Source: Opitutaceae bacterium (lineage in GTDB: Bacteria; Verrucomicrobiota; Verrucomicrobiia; Opitutales; Opitutaceae). Taken from it: a DNA stretch of 64,000 nt. The stretch covers positions 1-64,000 of the forward strand of contig JANQSC010000044.1 in the NCBI GenBank assembly GCA_028284235.1, given 5' to 3'. The position numbers and the translations under genes are program-made. Of this stretch, positions 49,665-58,665 are shown in pieces. The notes beneath the pieces were generated by a model, which was not told the DNA's origin, did no database searches, and was given only the letters and a program-made list of their open reading frames with translations. How positions within the stretch are numbered: position 1 is the first letter of the stretch; the number at the start of each line of letters is the position of its first letter.

Positions 49665-51974
49665 ATGAAAGCGTTTTTCGTATTCCTAGCGAAGATCGGG
49701 ATCATCCTCTATCTCGCCAGCCAAGCCTTTGTGGACTACGACTTGATCGTACTGATCGGGAAGTGGCTCACCGGGCAAACGCTCGCGGTGCCATACGGTC
49801 TCAACGCGAGCAATACGATCGCGTTCGTACTCGCGGCCGTGTTCATCGCCCGGAAAGAGTGGGGAAGATCCAAGCAGATCAGTTATTTGTATTCACCGGA
49901 AAGCGTCGCCAAGATGGCGAAGGAGAAGGACGCAGTCTCGGCCACGGATTTCGGATCCTTGCTGGAATCGCGCTTGCACGCCATCGTCGGACAGTCCTTC
50001 CCGCCCATGATCCCGCTTCAGTTCTCAGACGTGCTGACAACGAAAGGGTTCGAACTTCACGAGGAAGACGACGCTGACGGCGTGCTCCAGTACGTAGAGG
50101 AATTGAGTCCTTTGGAAGTGGCGACCAATGCGGTGCTCGGCTGGCTTCGGCAGGAAGCCCAGTTTCGCCGCTTCCGGCTCGAACTCCATAGTCACCAAGC
50201 ATACGAAGCGGTCGCTATCAACTCCGGAAATCCGGATACAAACGCCTACCTCTGCTGGGAACCGAAATCGGAGACGGAGCCGGACGCCGTGCACGAGCGA
50301 CTGGCCCGGGAAGCGGCCCTGCGCATGTTCTTCGAGTCGGAGAGCCAGATCTGTCGCAACTTTGAAGCGTTTAAGCGGTTCTACCAATTCGTCGAGAACC
50401 TTCCCGAACTGTACCGAAAATATGGATATTCCGAGTTCGATGCGGTGCAGACTCAACTCATTAAGGAAATCGACGGCATCCTGGAGGCCGATCCTCGGTT
50501 TCTGACCATGCAGGTGCTGAAGGGGATTGTCTGCTTCCACAATGTCAGCAAGTCCCTCGCGGCCTTCAACCAGGCGGAGGGTATTTTTCTCGAAGCGATC
50601 GAGGACGCGAAACGATACAATCGCAATCGAAGACGGTCGCTCCGTCGCGCTTTCCTGCCTGAGTTCCTCCGGGGCTCGAAGAAAGAAACGACCTCGGAAG
50701 ACGAACCGGAGATCGCCTTGCGAACCATGCTCTACGTACAGGGGCTTTCGGAGGTGTTTCTCGGGCGCATCTTCGCTCAGAATGCCCACCGGTTCGGCTC
50801 CTTCGACGCCGACCCGAAACGCTTTCTCGCTCTACGCAAGAAATCCCTGCGTCGACTGAATCGTGGTATCCGTTATTTGAGCGCGTCGAGTAGTCGTTTT
50901 CCGCGGCTCGCCAAGTGGCTCCATCTCGGCTACGTCCGCGTTCCCATGGCCTATCAGGTGAAGGGTCTGTTGAACCACTGCCACGACTATTTCGATCGGG
51001 ACGAAGTTGACTTTCGGCGCCGCCGGAAGGGCAAAGGCGTTTCCGACGCGGAGCGTGATTTGAACAAAGCGGTCGCCGTTTACTCAAAGGGCATCCACTT
51101 GTGCGGGACGCGCAAGATCGGCGGCACCGCCGTCTACACCTTGCACACTTGCACGCGGATCTCGAACAACTGCGGCTACGCGCTCCTCTACGAATCGGCC
51201 ATTCGGGGCAAGCGCCGCGGACTGACACTGCGATCGCTGCCGGAATTCGAACGGGCGGAGTTCCGACTCTGCTATTCGGGATTCGAGACGCGGACATTTT
51301 TCGGCTATCCGTTGGCGAATCTCGGATTGCTCTACGCGCTCGAAGGCGACTGGGAACGCTCCTGGAAAGCGGGCGTCGCCGCCCTGGACAACGCTCTCTA
51401 CAACGCCTCCCGCCAAGACGCGCGAGAGCCGCGAGAATCATTGGAAGCGTGGGCGTACACGCCCGACAAGGTCGGTCACTATCGAGCGATCCTCGATCGC
51501 GCGGCGCGAGCGTCCGGATTGCAGCGCCCGACCTTGGAGGAGCCCTACGCGGAGTCCTGGAAGTACGTGGAAGGCATCTCCGAGCTCTCCTACGGTTTTC
51601 TCTTCCGAAGTCTAGTCGAAGCGGAGACGCATGCGGGAAACGAGTACCGAGCCATTGGTTTGCGAATACACCGGCGAGCCCTCGATCGCTTCCTCGACGA
51701 AGAATGCGGAGCGGGAGCGGAATTGAGAGAATCCATCCAGCGGCGTATCCGCAACATTATGACGAATCTCATTCGGGCGTTCTGGCATTTCGACGACCGA
51801 GCCAACGCGGTGGACGGCGCCCTTCTGGAGGAAATCTACGAAACGCTGCACACGGAAAGCGGGCTGATTTGCGAAAGCTGGGAGGAATCGAACTTGGAAG
51901 GCGAGGCTTGGGAAGCCGCCCTAAGAGGATCGGTCGATGACTGGATGTCGAGCCTGAAACGAGCCTTGGGGTAA
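49665..51974 (+). CDS. Unknown 769-residue membrane-anchored protein
   Basis: I do not recognise this protein. Two hydrophobic helices (about residues 4-26 and 43-63) anchor it; the rest is an about 700-residue soluble, helix-rich domain. Patches such as RKKSLRRLNRGIRYLSASSS, ANLGLLYALEGDWERSWKAG and MTNLIRAFWHFDDRANAVDG suggest alpha-solenoid/TPR-like packing rather than an enzyme. No enzymatic motif is seen. It abuts the GGCT-like gene with zero spacing and is followed by a sulfatase after a repeat. A structure prediction is the best next evidence. Confidence 0.72.
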   Translation: MKAFFVFLAKIGIILYLASQAFVDYDLIVLIGKWLTGQTLAVPYGLNASNTIAFVLAAVFIARKEWGRSKQISYLYSPESVAKMAKEKDAVSATDFGSLLESRLHAIVGQSFPPMIPLQFSDVLTTKGFELHEEDDADGVLQYVEELSPLEVATNAVLGWLRQEAQFRRFRLELHSHQAYEAVAINSGNPDTNAYLCWEPKSETEPDAVHERLAREAALRMFFESESQICRNFEAFKRFYQFVENLPELYRKYGYSEFDAVQTQLIKEIDGILEADPRFLTMQVLKGIVCFHNVSKSLAAFNQAEGIFLEAIEDAKRYNRNRRRSLRRAFLPEFLRGSKKETTSEDEPEIALRTMLYVQGLSEVFLGRIFAQNAHRFGSFDADPKRFLALRKKSLRRLNRGIRYLSASSSRFPRLAKWLHLGYVRVPMAYQVKGLLNHCHDYFDRDEVDFRRRRKGKGVSDAERDLNKAVAVYSKGIHLCGTRKIGGTAVYTLHTCTRISNNCGYALLYESAIRGKRRGLTLRSLPEFERAEFRLCYSGFETRTFFGYPLANLGLLYALEGDWERSWKAGVAALDNALYNASRQDAREPRESLEAWAYTPDKVGHYRAILDRAARASGLQRPTLEEPYAESWKYVEGISELSYGFLFRSLVEAETHAGNEYRAIGLRIHRRALDRFLDEECGAGAELRESIQRRIRNIMTNLIRAFWHFDDRANAVDGALLEEIYETLHTESGLICESWEESNLEGEAWEAALRGSVDDWMSSLKRALG

Positions 51975-51988
51975 GCTCAAGCGGCATT

Positions 51989-52027
51989 GATAGGACCTAT
52001 GCGTCCTATAGGACTTATAGGTCTTAT
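51989..52027. repeat. TAGGACCTATAGG-family repeat, copy 2
   Basis: GATAGGACCTATGCGTCCTA then TAGGACTTATAGGTCTTAT. It lies between the unknown protein and the sulfatase gene, 48 bases before the sulfatase start. Confidence 0.8.
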
Positions 52028-52075
52028 CCCAACTCCAAGGTTGCGTTCACCAGGGTTGCGTGGATACTCACTCGC

Positions 52076-53752
52076 ATGCGTTTTCTCTGGCTGACTTTGT
52101 GGGCGTGGATCTGTGTCGCGACGGCGACCGCTCGCCCGAATGTAATCTTGATTCTGACGGACGATCAGGGCTACGGCGACTTGGGAGTCCACGGTAACGA
52201 GCACATCGACACACCGAATCTCGACGCCTTCGCCCACGAGTCGCTCGGGATGGACCGATTTTACGTCAATCCGCTTTGCTCGCCGACGCGAGCCAGTCTC
52301 ATGACGGGACGCTATCATCTGCGTACTGGAATTTTGCATACATCGCGCGGGGCGGCGAAGATGTTTGGGGACGAAATTACGATCGCCGAACTCTTCCGCG
52401 ATGCCGGCTATCGAACGGGCATCTTCGGCAAATGGCATTTGGGCGACAACTATCCGATGCGGCCTCAGGATCAGGGCTTCGAAGACACCTTGATCCACAA
52501 GTCGGGCGGGATCGGACAAACACCCGATACCGATGGCGATTATTTTCGTCCGGTTCTCTGGAAAAACGGCGAACGCGTCGTCCAGGATGGCTATTGTACG
52601 GACCTCTTTTTTCAGGGCGCTCTGGAATTCGCCCAGCGCGAGTCGGACCAGCCGTTCTTCATGTACATCCCTTTGAATGTGCCGCATGGGCCTTTGGACG
52701 TGGCGGAACGATACGCGGCCCCGTTTCGAGACAAAGGCGTCAACGAGTCCACGGCCAAGATCTATGGCATGCTGAAGAATCTGGACGAGAATTTTGGAGA
52801 GCTCACCGCCGCGCTTGAGCGGCGCGGGCTGGCGAAAGACACGATTGTGATTTTCATGAGCGACAATGGCCCGACACGGGGACGCTACAACGCGAATCTG
52901 CGCGGGAACAAAGCGAATGTATACGAAGGAGGGATACGCGTGCCGTTTTACGTCCGTTGGCCGGGACGTCTGGAAGCGGGACGGCGAATCGGTCGCATGG
53001 CGGCGCACATCGATGTAGTGCCGACCCTGTTGGAATTCGCCGGGATCGATCCGCCATCGGATCGAATGATCGACGGAGTGAGCTTGGCGAAGTTCTGGAC
53101 GGGGGAGATGCCGGAGGAACGCTGGCCGCGCAGCGTTTACTTCACCCAGCACATCAAGTCGATTGTCCAGGCGCCTTACCAGAACGCGACTGTCATTGAA
53201 GAGCGCTACAAGCTCATTAGTTATCCGAAGACCGCCAACGACAGTCATTTTACCGCGGATACGAATGCGATTCCCTGGGAACTGTACGATTTGGAAGCGG
53301 ATCCGGGAGAGACCACAAATGTTGCGGAATCGAACCCAGAAGTGGTGGCGCGGTTGAAAGCGGCATACGACCAATGGTTCGCGGAGATGCGGAGCGAACG
53401 CAACTTCGAGCCAGGCGTCATCCACGTCGGCACGGACGCGGAAAACCCGACTTTGCTTTGCCGCTATCAAGACGGCCACCGCGCTTTTGGTACAGATCCA
53501 GATCCGATCGGCTGGCCGATCCGAATTGCGGAGGAGGGAGCGTTCTCGTTCTTCAAGACGGACCGCGCTGATTTCGGACCGACGCTCGTGGTGAAATGGC
53601 AGGGAAAAGAACACCGCCAACGACTGCCCTCGAGCCAAGGCGCCGCGACTTTCGAGCTAGAAGCCGGCGAGGGTATGCTGGACGTTTGGACCGAGGACTT
53701 GTCGGGCAAGGTTCTCTCGCGGGCTTTCGACGTGAGAGCGCGGCGATTGTAG
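52076..53752 (+). CDS. Sulfatase (arylsulfatase-like) with C-terminal extension
   Basis: Periplasmic formylglycine sulfatase, 558 residues. Signal MRFLWLTLWAWICVATATA, first metal motif LTDDQGYGD, active site CSPTR starting at Cys68, GKWHLGD, and MSDNGPTRGRY. After about residue 445 an about 110-residue beta-rich domain follows (GVIHVGTDAENPTLLCRYQD; VVKWQGKEHRQRLPS), found in some verrucomicrobial and planctomycete arylsulfatases. It may bind substrate. The gene lies between two TAGGACC repeats (51989 and 53770) and upstream of a bidirectional terminator. Confidence 0.92.
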   Translation: MRFLWLTLWAWICVATATARPNVILILTDDQGYGDLGVHGNEHIDTPNLDAFAHESLGMDRFYVNPLCSPTRASLMTGRYHLRTGILHTSRGAAKMFGDEITIAELFRDAGYRTGIFGKWHLGDNYPMRPQDQGFEDTLIHKSGGIGQTPDTDGDYFRPVLWKNGERVVQDGYCTDLFFQGALEFAQRESDQPFFMYIPLNVPHGPLDVAERYAAPFRDKGVNESTAKIYGMLKNLDENFGELTAALERRGLAKDTIVIFMSDNGPTRGRYNANLRGNKANVYEGGIRVPFYVRWPGRLEAGRRIGRMAAHIDVVPTLLEFAGIDPPSDRMIDGVSLAKFWTGEMPEERWPRSVYFTQHIKSIVQAPYQNATVIEERYKLISYPKTANDSHFTADTNAIPWELYDLEADPGETTNVAESNPEVVARLKAAYDQWFAEMRSERNFEPGVIHVGTDAENPTLLCRYQDGHRAFGTDPDPIGWPIRIAEEGAFSFFKTDRADFGPTLVVKWQGKEHRQRLPSSQGAATFELEAGEGMLDVWTEDLSGKVLSRAFDVRARRL

Positions 53753-53769
53753 CGAAGCGGCTAGAAGAT

Positions 53770-53809
53770 GATAGGACCTATACGTCCTATAGGTCTTATA
53801 AGTCCTATT
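53770..53809. repeat. TAGGACCTATAGG-family repeat, copy 3
   Basis: GATAGGACCTATACGTCCTA then TAGGTCTTATAAGTCCTAT, starting 17 bases after the sulfatase stop. Confidence 0.8.
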
Positions 53810-53831
53810 TTCTGCAGACCGAGATCACAAA

Positions 53832-53859
53832 AAAGGCGCCGTCTTGAAACGGCGCCTTT
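53832..53859. terminator. Bidirectional terminator between sulfatase and MFS genes
   Basis: AAAGGCGCCGT pairs with ACGGCGCCTTT around a 6-base loop, flanked by A's on the left and ending in TTT on the right. It serves the convergent sulfatase (+) and MFS (-) genes. Confidence 0.85.
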
Positions 53860-53881
53860 GAAATAGGAGGGCTCTGCTGTA

Positions 53882-55471
53882 TCAAGTCTCGTCAATAGAG
53901 ACTCTCTTGTAACCACCTATCCCTTTAAAGTAGATGAGCAGAATGATGTAGATTACAGCCATCGTTGCGGGAATAAGGGCATCCGCGCGGAGCGTCTTAC
54001 GATCTCCAACAATACTCGCTTTGTGCACTTTTTCCTCAGCGGCAGTGAGCGTTTCCCCCGCGCCGATCTTCCCTTGGATCGCTCCGAGTTTCGCTCCGTC
54101 GATACCATTCACCTTCTTTAAGAATAGGAACTTACTCTCGGTGTCCGCCTTGTACTCCTGATACACGGCGGCGTCTTGAGATTCCAATTCAGCCGCGGCA
54201 AATCGGTCTTTTCCGTAGCCAAGTCCCGGACCTCCCAATACGCCTGCAGCCATCATGCCAATGCCGCCCATTATACTCATGGCAACGGCTCCCGATGAAG
54301 GGAATCGGTCGCCGACGACCGCGAGCATTGTCGGCCAGAAGAATGTTTTTCCAACGGCGTAGATACCGTACGCAACCATGGCTCCTAAGAATGTGGTAAT
54401 TCCTGCCGCCATATTCAGGCCAACGAAAGCGAGGACCGAGCATACAAGTAGTAGCCCTATGGGTGAGAGCTTTAATCGTGTTTCGATGAACTCCGCGCAG
54501 AATCGGAGTACGAACATGATCGCAGACGCCCAAACGAAGAGGATATTGCCTTGTTGGGGGGTGAGAATATTGCCTGTGATGTTTTGAACCCAAGAATCTG
54601 TTCCCAGTTCAACAGAACCAACGAGGGCGTGAGCGACGAACAAGACCCAAATTAGCCAATGTCCGAGTGAGCCCTTCGTGATCACGCCGACCGTCGCCCA
54701 GAGGCCACCGGCAACGATGATCGATACCCAGAAAAATCCAGTTCCGATGAAGAACTCGGATCCGGTCAGAAGGTTGAGCATGGCGCCCAACGGGCCTTTG
54801 ATAAAAAGGAGAATCAGCACGCAGGCTACAAGCCCTCCGCCAAGTCCGATGTCTTTGAACATTTCGCCGAGGCTCAGGCCTTTCTCGGATGCTTCCGACT
54901 TTGGCATTTTTTGACGGAAGAACATCAATCCGTAGATAATCGTTGGAACGAGGAACAGGCCGAGCTGGATTTTCCAGTCGACGCCTCCCATGGTCCAGCC
55001 AATGACTCCGCCGAGAACGAGCCCCGCAGGCCAGCTGGCGTGAAGGATGTTGAGGTAGTGCGTGCGATTTTCGGGGTAAAGTGTGGCGATGAGCGGATTT
55101 GATACTGCTTCGAGCGTTCCGTTTGCGACCGCGAAGAGGAAAGTACCCCAGTAGAGGTATTGAAAGGTCGCTTCCACCGGTTGACCTACGGTCGCTCCAA
55201 ACGTGATAAACGCGGAGATCACATGGAATGCGAACGCCGCCAGCACAAGTTTGCCGTAGCCGATTTTATCGACGACAATACCGCCGATGAAGATGCCAAA
55301 GCAAAAGCCCTGAAGACCTCCGCTAGTAATGTCGCCGAGTTGGGCGGCAGTGAAGCCGAAATCCGCGCCCCAGTTCGCCAAAATGCCGCCGCGAACGCCA
55401 AAGCCAATTCCGGCTGCCAAAATGGCCATAAAGCCGGCCCATAGTAGTCTAGATCGATTTATTTCGCTCAT
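53882..55471 (-). CDS. MFS sugar transporter with long cytoplasmic loop
   Basis: Major facilitator transporter, 529 residues with about 12 or more helices, starting near [20 protein letters not shown]. Residues about 430-495 ([20 protein letters not shown], then [20 protein letters not shown]) form a hydrophilic insert before the last helix, which makes the protein longer than usual. The substrate is probably a sugar, by context. A palindromic site AAACGGT...ACCGTTT lies about 110 bases upstream of the start. Confidence 0.88.
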   Translation of the reverse strand: MSEINRSRLLWAGFMAILAAGIGFGVRGGILANWGADFGFTAAQLGDITSGGLQGFCFGIFIGGIVVDKIGYGKLVLAAFAFHVISAFITFGATVGQPVEATFQYLYWGTFLFAVANGTLEAVSNPLIATLYPENRTHYLNILHASWPAGLVLGGVIGWTMGGVDWKIQLGLFLVPTIIYGLMFFRQKMPKSEASEKGLSLGEMFKDIGLGGGLVACVLILLFIKGPLGAMLNLLTGSEFFIGTGFFWVSIIVAGGLWATVGVITKGSLGHWLIWVLFVAHALVGSVELGTDSWVQNITGNILTPQQGNILFVWASAIMFVLRFCAEFIETRLKLSPIGLLLVCSVLAFVGLNMAAGITTFLGAMVAYGIYAVGKTFFWPTMLAVVGDRFPSSGAVAMSIMGGIGMMAAGVLGGPGLGYGKDRFAAAELESQDAAVYQEYKADTESKFLFLKKVNGIDGAKLGAIQGKIGAGETLTAAEEKVHKASIVGDRKTLRADALIPATMAVIYIILLIYFKGIGGYKRVSIDET

Positions 55472-55579
55472 ATAAGGAATAGAAACCTCTTATTAGTGTT
55501 AATCTATGTCTCTCTGCATAGTCGTGACCGGGGACGCTAGAGGGCGAACTGGATCGTGACGGGGAGGGTGAAAGCAGAA

Positions 55580-55601
55580 AAACGGTGAATCGTTACCGTT
55601 T
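55580..55601. promoter_or_regulatory. Candidate operator upstream of MFS gene
   Basis: AAACGGT (55580-55586) and ACCGTTT (55595-55601) form a 7-bp inverted repeat with an 8-base spacer, about 110 bases upstream of the transporter start and 150 bases from the facing dehydrogenase stop. The spacing suits a dimeric regulator of LacI or GntR type, by inference. No promoter could be assigned with confidence. Confidence 0.4.
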
Positions 55602-55747
55602 GGAAGGAATCATGCGCACAGTTTATGTCCAGCTTTTATGCGCGCTTATTTTACAATAAACTGGTGGCTTCCCGAGGGGCGAATGGGCCTATCTGCCAGA
55701 TTAATCGCGTAATCTCACGGAGCGGATTGCGCCGCCCGTGGGAGGCC

Positions 55748-57424
55748 TTAGCGTTTCCGGGCGATGTCGGCGGCGGTCAGCGTGGACTTTGAACCGCCGA
55801 ACTGGGCCTTGGCGTAGTTGATAACGGAGGCGATTTCCTCGTCTGAGAGAAAGGCGAAACTGGCCATAAGGTTGGGGAATTTCTTGTTTTCGACCCAGGC
55901 GCTGCCTTCTAGGAGTAGGCGGACGACGTGGGCGTCGTCGCTGCCGTCGAGTCGCTGAGAGCCGATGAGTGAAGGCTGCATATTGGGCACGCCGCTACCG
56001 TCGATCTGGTGGCAGGCGAGGCAATACTGATTGTAGAGAGCCTGGCCCTTGGGGTCGACGGGGAGGGAAGTCGAGGAAGCGGGCGCGAGCTGGGCGGCGA
56101 TCGCTTCGGTGGACGCGGCGTCGGAGGGTTCCCAGACGGTGCCCGTGCCGCCAGTGTACATGATTTTCCAAATACGCCCGACTTTGTCCTCGGAAACGTA
56201 GAGCGAACCGTCGGGCCCGACGGTTAGTCCGGTCGGACGGTATTTGGCGGCGTTGGGCGTATGGAGCACGTCGACCCCTTTGAATCCGTCGGCGAAGATT
56301 TCGTAGCCGCCGGCAGGCTTGATTCCGTCGAAGGGCACGAAGGCGATGTTGTATCCCTGTTGAGGAAGCGGAGCGCGGTTCCAGGAGCCGTGGAAGGAGA
56401 CGAAGGCGCCGCCTCGGTATTTCTCGGGGAATTGCGTGGCGTTGTAGAACTGGAGTCCGACGGGCGCCCAGTGTCCTGGAAAATTGAGTACGGGGTCGTC
56501 GTAGAGGCCCGGCTCGGGGCGCTTCTTTTTGTCGCCTCCGTATTCAGGACTGATAATACGCGTTTCTTGCAGGTGGTCGTAGTAGGTGTAGGGCCAGCCG
56601 AAATCGGAGCCTTGGCGGATGTGATGGAATTCCTCGGACGGCAGTTCCGCGCTTTCGTTCTCGTCGTAGAGCTCCGGCCAGTTTTGCAGGAGATTGTCCC
56701 GGCCGTTCTGCACGCCGTAGAGCTCGCCTTTGACGGGATCCCATTGAAAAGCGACGTTGTTGCGAATTCCGGTGGCGAAGTGGAAGCCGTCTTCGAGCTG
56801 GGTTTGGCCGAGCTCCTCCGCGTCGAACATCCAAACGCCCGCGTAGCGCTCGAGTTCGTCGCAGGGCATTTTTCCAGGGGAATGGAGCGTGCGGTCGACT
56901 TCCTGGCAGGTGTTTCCGGGCGAGCCGGCGGAGACGTAGAGGTTGCCGGAATCGTCGAACGTGATATTCTTGCTGCGGTGGTTTCTCGGTGTTGGGAATC
57001 CGGATACAACTGTTTCGTAGGGGGCGGAGGGCAGGAGCTCGCGGTCGTCGAGCGGGAAGCGAACGATTTGAGTCGTCGAGCCGACGTAGAGGTAGCCCTT
57101 GTAGATTTCCAGCGACTTGCATTGGCTGTCGAGCTCCCCGAAGTACTTTACGATGTCCATGACGCCGTCGCCGTTGGTGTCGCGCATGGCTACCACGTAG
57201 CCGAGGTCGATCGGGTCCATGAGAGCGGCGAAGATGTCGCCGTTTTCGCGGACCGCAATGCGCCGGGCCCGTCCGATGTTGTCGGCGACGACGAGCGCTT
57301 GAAACCCTTCCGGCAGGTCGAGTCCGCCATTGTTGGGCGAAACCAGAAATTGGGAGAATAGCGGAGCGCTCGCGAGGGAGCAGAGCGCGGCGAAGACGGC
57401 GATCGGTCGTGCGTTTAGGGGCAT
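55748..57424 (-). CDS. PQQ-type sugar dehydrogenase fused to cytochrome c
   Basis: Secreted oxidoreductase, 558 residues from ATG 57424 with signal MPLNARPIAVFAALCSLASA. Residues about 30-430 form a six-bladed propeller resembling soluble aldose-sugar/L-sorbosone dehydrogenases (RNHRSKNITFDDSGNLYVS; FHFATGIRNNVAFQWDP; GSDFGWPYTYYD). The C-terminal about 100 residues carry one CLACH heme site and FAFLSDEEIASVINYAKAQF, a cytochrome c domain. Electrons would pass from the cofactor to the heme. The frame upstream of 57424 (43 more residues) precedes the signal and is rejected. The cofactor is inferred from family. Confidence 0.9.
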   Translation of the reverse strand: MPLNARPIAVFAALCSLASAPLFSQFLVSPNNGGLDLPEGFQALVVADNIGRARRIAVRENGDIFAALMDPIDLGYVVAMRDTNGDGVMDIVKYFGELDSQCKSLEIYKGYLYVGSTTQIVRFPLDDRELLPSAPYETVVSGFPTPRNHRSKNITFDDSGNLYVSAGSPGNTCQEVDRTLHSPGKMPCDELERYAGVWMFDAEELGQTQLEDGFHFATGIRNNVAFQWDPVKGELYGVQNGRDNLLQNWPELYDENESAELPSEEFHHIRQGSDFGWPYTYYDHLQETRIISPEYGGDKKKRPEPGLYDDPVLNFPGHWAPVGLQFYNATQFPEKYRGGAFVSFHGSWNRAPLPQQGYNIAFVPFDGIKPAGGYEIFADGFKGVDVLHTPNAAKYRPTGLTVGPDGSLYVSEDKVGRIWKIMYTGGTGTVWEPSDAASTEAIAAQLAPASSTSLPVDPKGQALYNQYCLACHQIDGSGVPNMQPSLIGSQRLDGSDDAHVVRLLLEGSAWVENKKFPNLMASFAFLSDEEIASVINYAKAQFGGSKSTLTAADIARKR

Positions 57425-57512
57425 GGATGAAAATTGGACGCTCAGTGTGGGGGATTCAACGGAAATTAATTGGCGGATTGTAATTGGACGCTGGGAATGA
57501 AAGGCTCGAACC

Positions 57513-58658
57513 ATGACTACCCCTGGTTGCTCAAAAGCGTTGGCCCTTGGCATTGCGGGATTGTTCGCGATTCCGATTCCCTGTTGGCTTGCCGCGGAGA
57601 CCGTAGGATTTGCGAATCCGCACGCGGGAAGACAATTCGAGGTTTTTCAATTTCCCCGAGACGCCATGCCGCGAATCGACGGGGCGACCGAAGACTGGGA
57701 CCAGGTTCCCGATCGATATCGCTACGGAACGGAGCTGCTCAATGATACGGAAGACGGGCATGGGACGCGTATCGACCGCTCCGATATCGATGTGACGGTG
57801 ACCGTGGGCTGGGTGAAGGGGATGAACCGGATTTACCTGCTCTATGAGGCGTATGACGATTTTTGGGACTTCGAGCGATTCAATCCGAATGGGTACATGA
57901 ACGACATATTCGAGATCGTCGTCGATGGAGACCGTTCCGGCGGACCGTTTATTTTCAATCCGCTGCTGCTGTCAGAGGAGAACCGTGATCGAAGCAGTCC
58001 CGAGTTCTTGGAAAACCACTTCTCGTTTAGCGGCGTTCACGCCCAGAACTACCACTTCTATACGCCTTTGGTTAACAATGCCTGGGTGTTGATTTGGGGA
58101 TCGCAACCGTGGATTGGCGAATTCCCGTATTCGAACTACGCATACTCGGGCGATGTCATCCATGGGGAAAACGGCAAACTCGTCCTCGAATGCTGGATAA
58201 CGCCGTACGACTACGCCCCATACGGAAGGCCAGAAGACGCAGTGGAGTCGGTATTAACGGAAGGTGGGGAGATTGGTTTGTCCTGGTCGATTCTGGACTT
58301 CGACGGTGGAAAGCGCGACGGGCATTACAATCTCGCTCATGACGTCCGGATGGTGAAGGACGCGGACTATTTGCTCCCGTTTCGATTGATGCCAATCGAG
58401 CCGGAGTTGCAGCCGAAGATCCGAGCGGAGTGGAGTTTCCAGGTTGTGGACGAGGACGCGGGAATTGTCGCTTTTCGAGACGAGTCGATTGGTACCGTCG
58501 ATTCGTGGCATTGGGATTTTGGCGATGGACTTACTTCGACTGAACGGAATCCGGTCGTCGCTTTGAGCAAAGGAGTTCGCAAAGTGATCACGCTCGAAGT
58601 TTTCGGATCCAATGGCAGTTCCAAGCGAACGCGTTACTGGGACGTCATGGTGAAGTAG
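57513..58658 (+). CDS. Secreted CBM9-like/PKD-domain protein
   Basis: A 381-residue exported protein (signal 1-28). The N-terminal about 250 residues resemble a DOMON/CBM9-type carbohydrate-binding sandwich (PRIDGATEDWDQVPDRYRYG, then VDGDRSGGPFIF). The C-terminus is a PKD domain (VDSWHWDFGDGLTSTERNPV). No catalytic motif is seen. It probably binds sugar or surface polymers and may act with the dehydrogenase encoded divergently upstream. It ends 7 bases before the stop of the Nramp-like gene on the other strand. Confidence 0.82.
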   Translation: MTTPGCSKALALGIAGLFAIPIPCWLAAETVGFANPHAGRQFEVFQFPRDAMPRIDGATEDWDQVPDRYRYGTELLNDTEDGHGTRIDRSDIDVTVTVGWVKGMNRIYLLYEAYDDFWDFERFNPNGYMNDIFEIVVDGDRSGGPFIFNPLLLSEENRDRSSPEFLENHFSFSGVHAQNYHFYTPLVNNAWVLIWGSQPWIGEFPYSNYAYSGDVIHGENGKLVLECWITPYDYAPYGRPEDAVESVLTEGGEIGLSWSILDFDGGKRDGHYNLAHDVRMVKDADYLLPFRLMPIEPELQPKIRAEWSFQVVDEDAGIVAFRDESIGTVDSWHWDFGDGLTSTERNPVVALSKGVRKVITLEVFGSNGSSKRTRYWDVMVK

Positions 58659-58665
58659 CTGTCGC

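Noticed and set aside
56261-57361. 366-residue plus-strand frame inside the sugar dehydrogenase gene
   Set aside because: It is a shadow; the minus-strand product has a signal peptide, propeller and heme motif.
57492-57515. GGCTCGAACC-type sequence resembling a tRNA T-loop
   Set aside because: There is no acceptor or anticodon stem around it, and it overlaps the start of a protein gene. No tRNA was found elsewhere.
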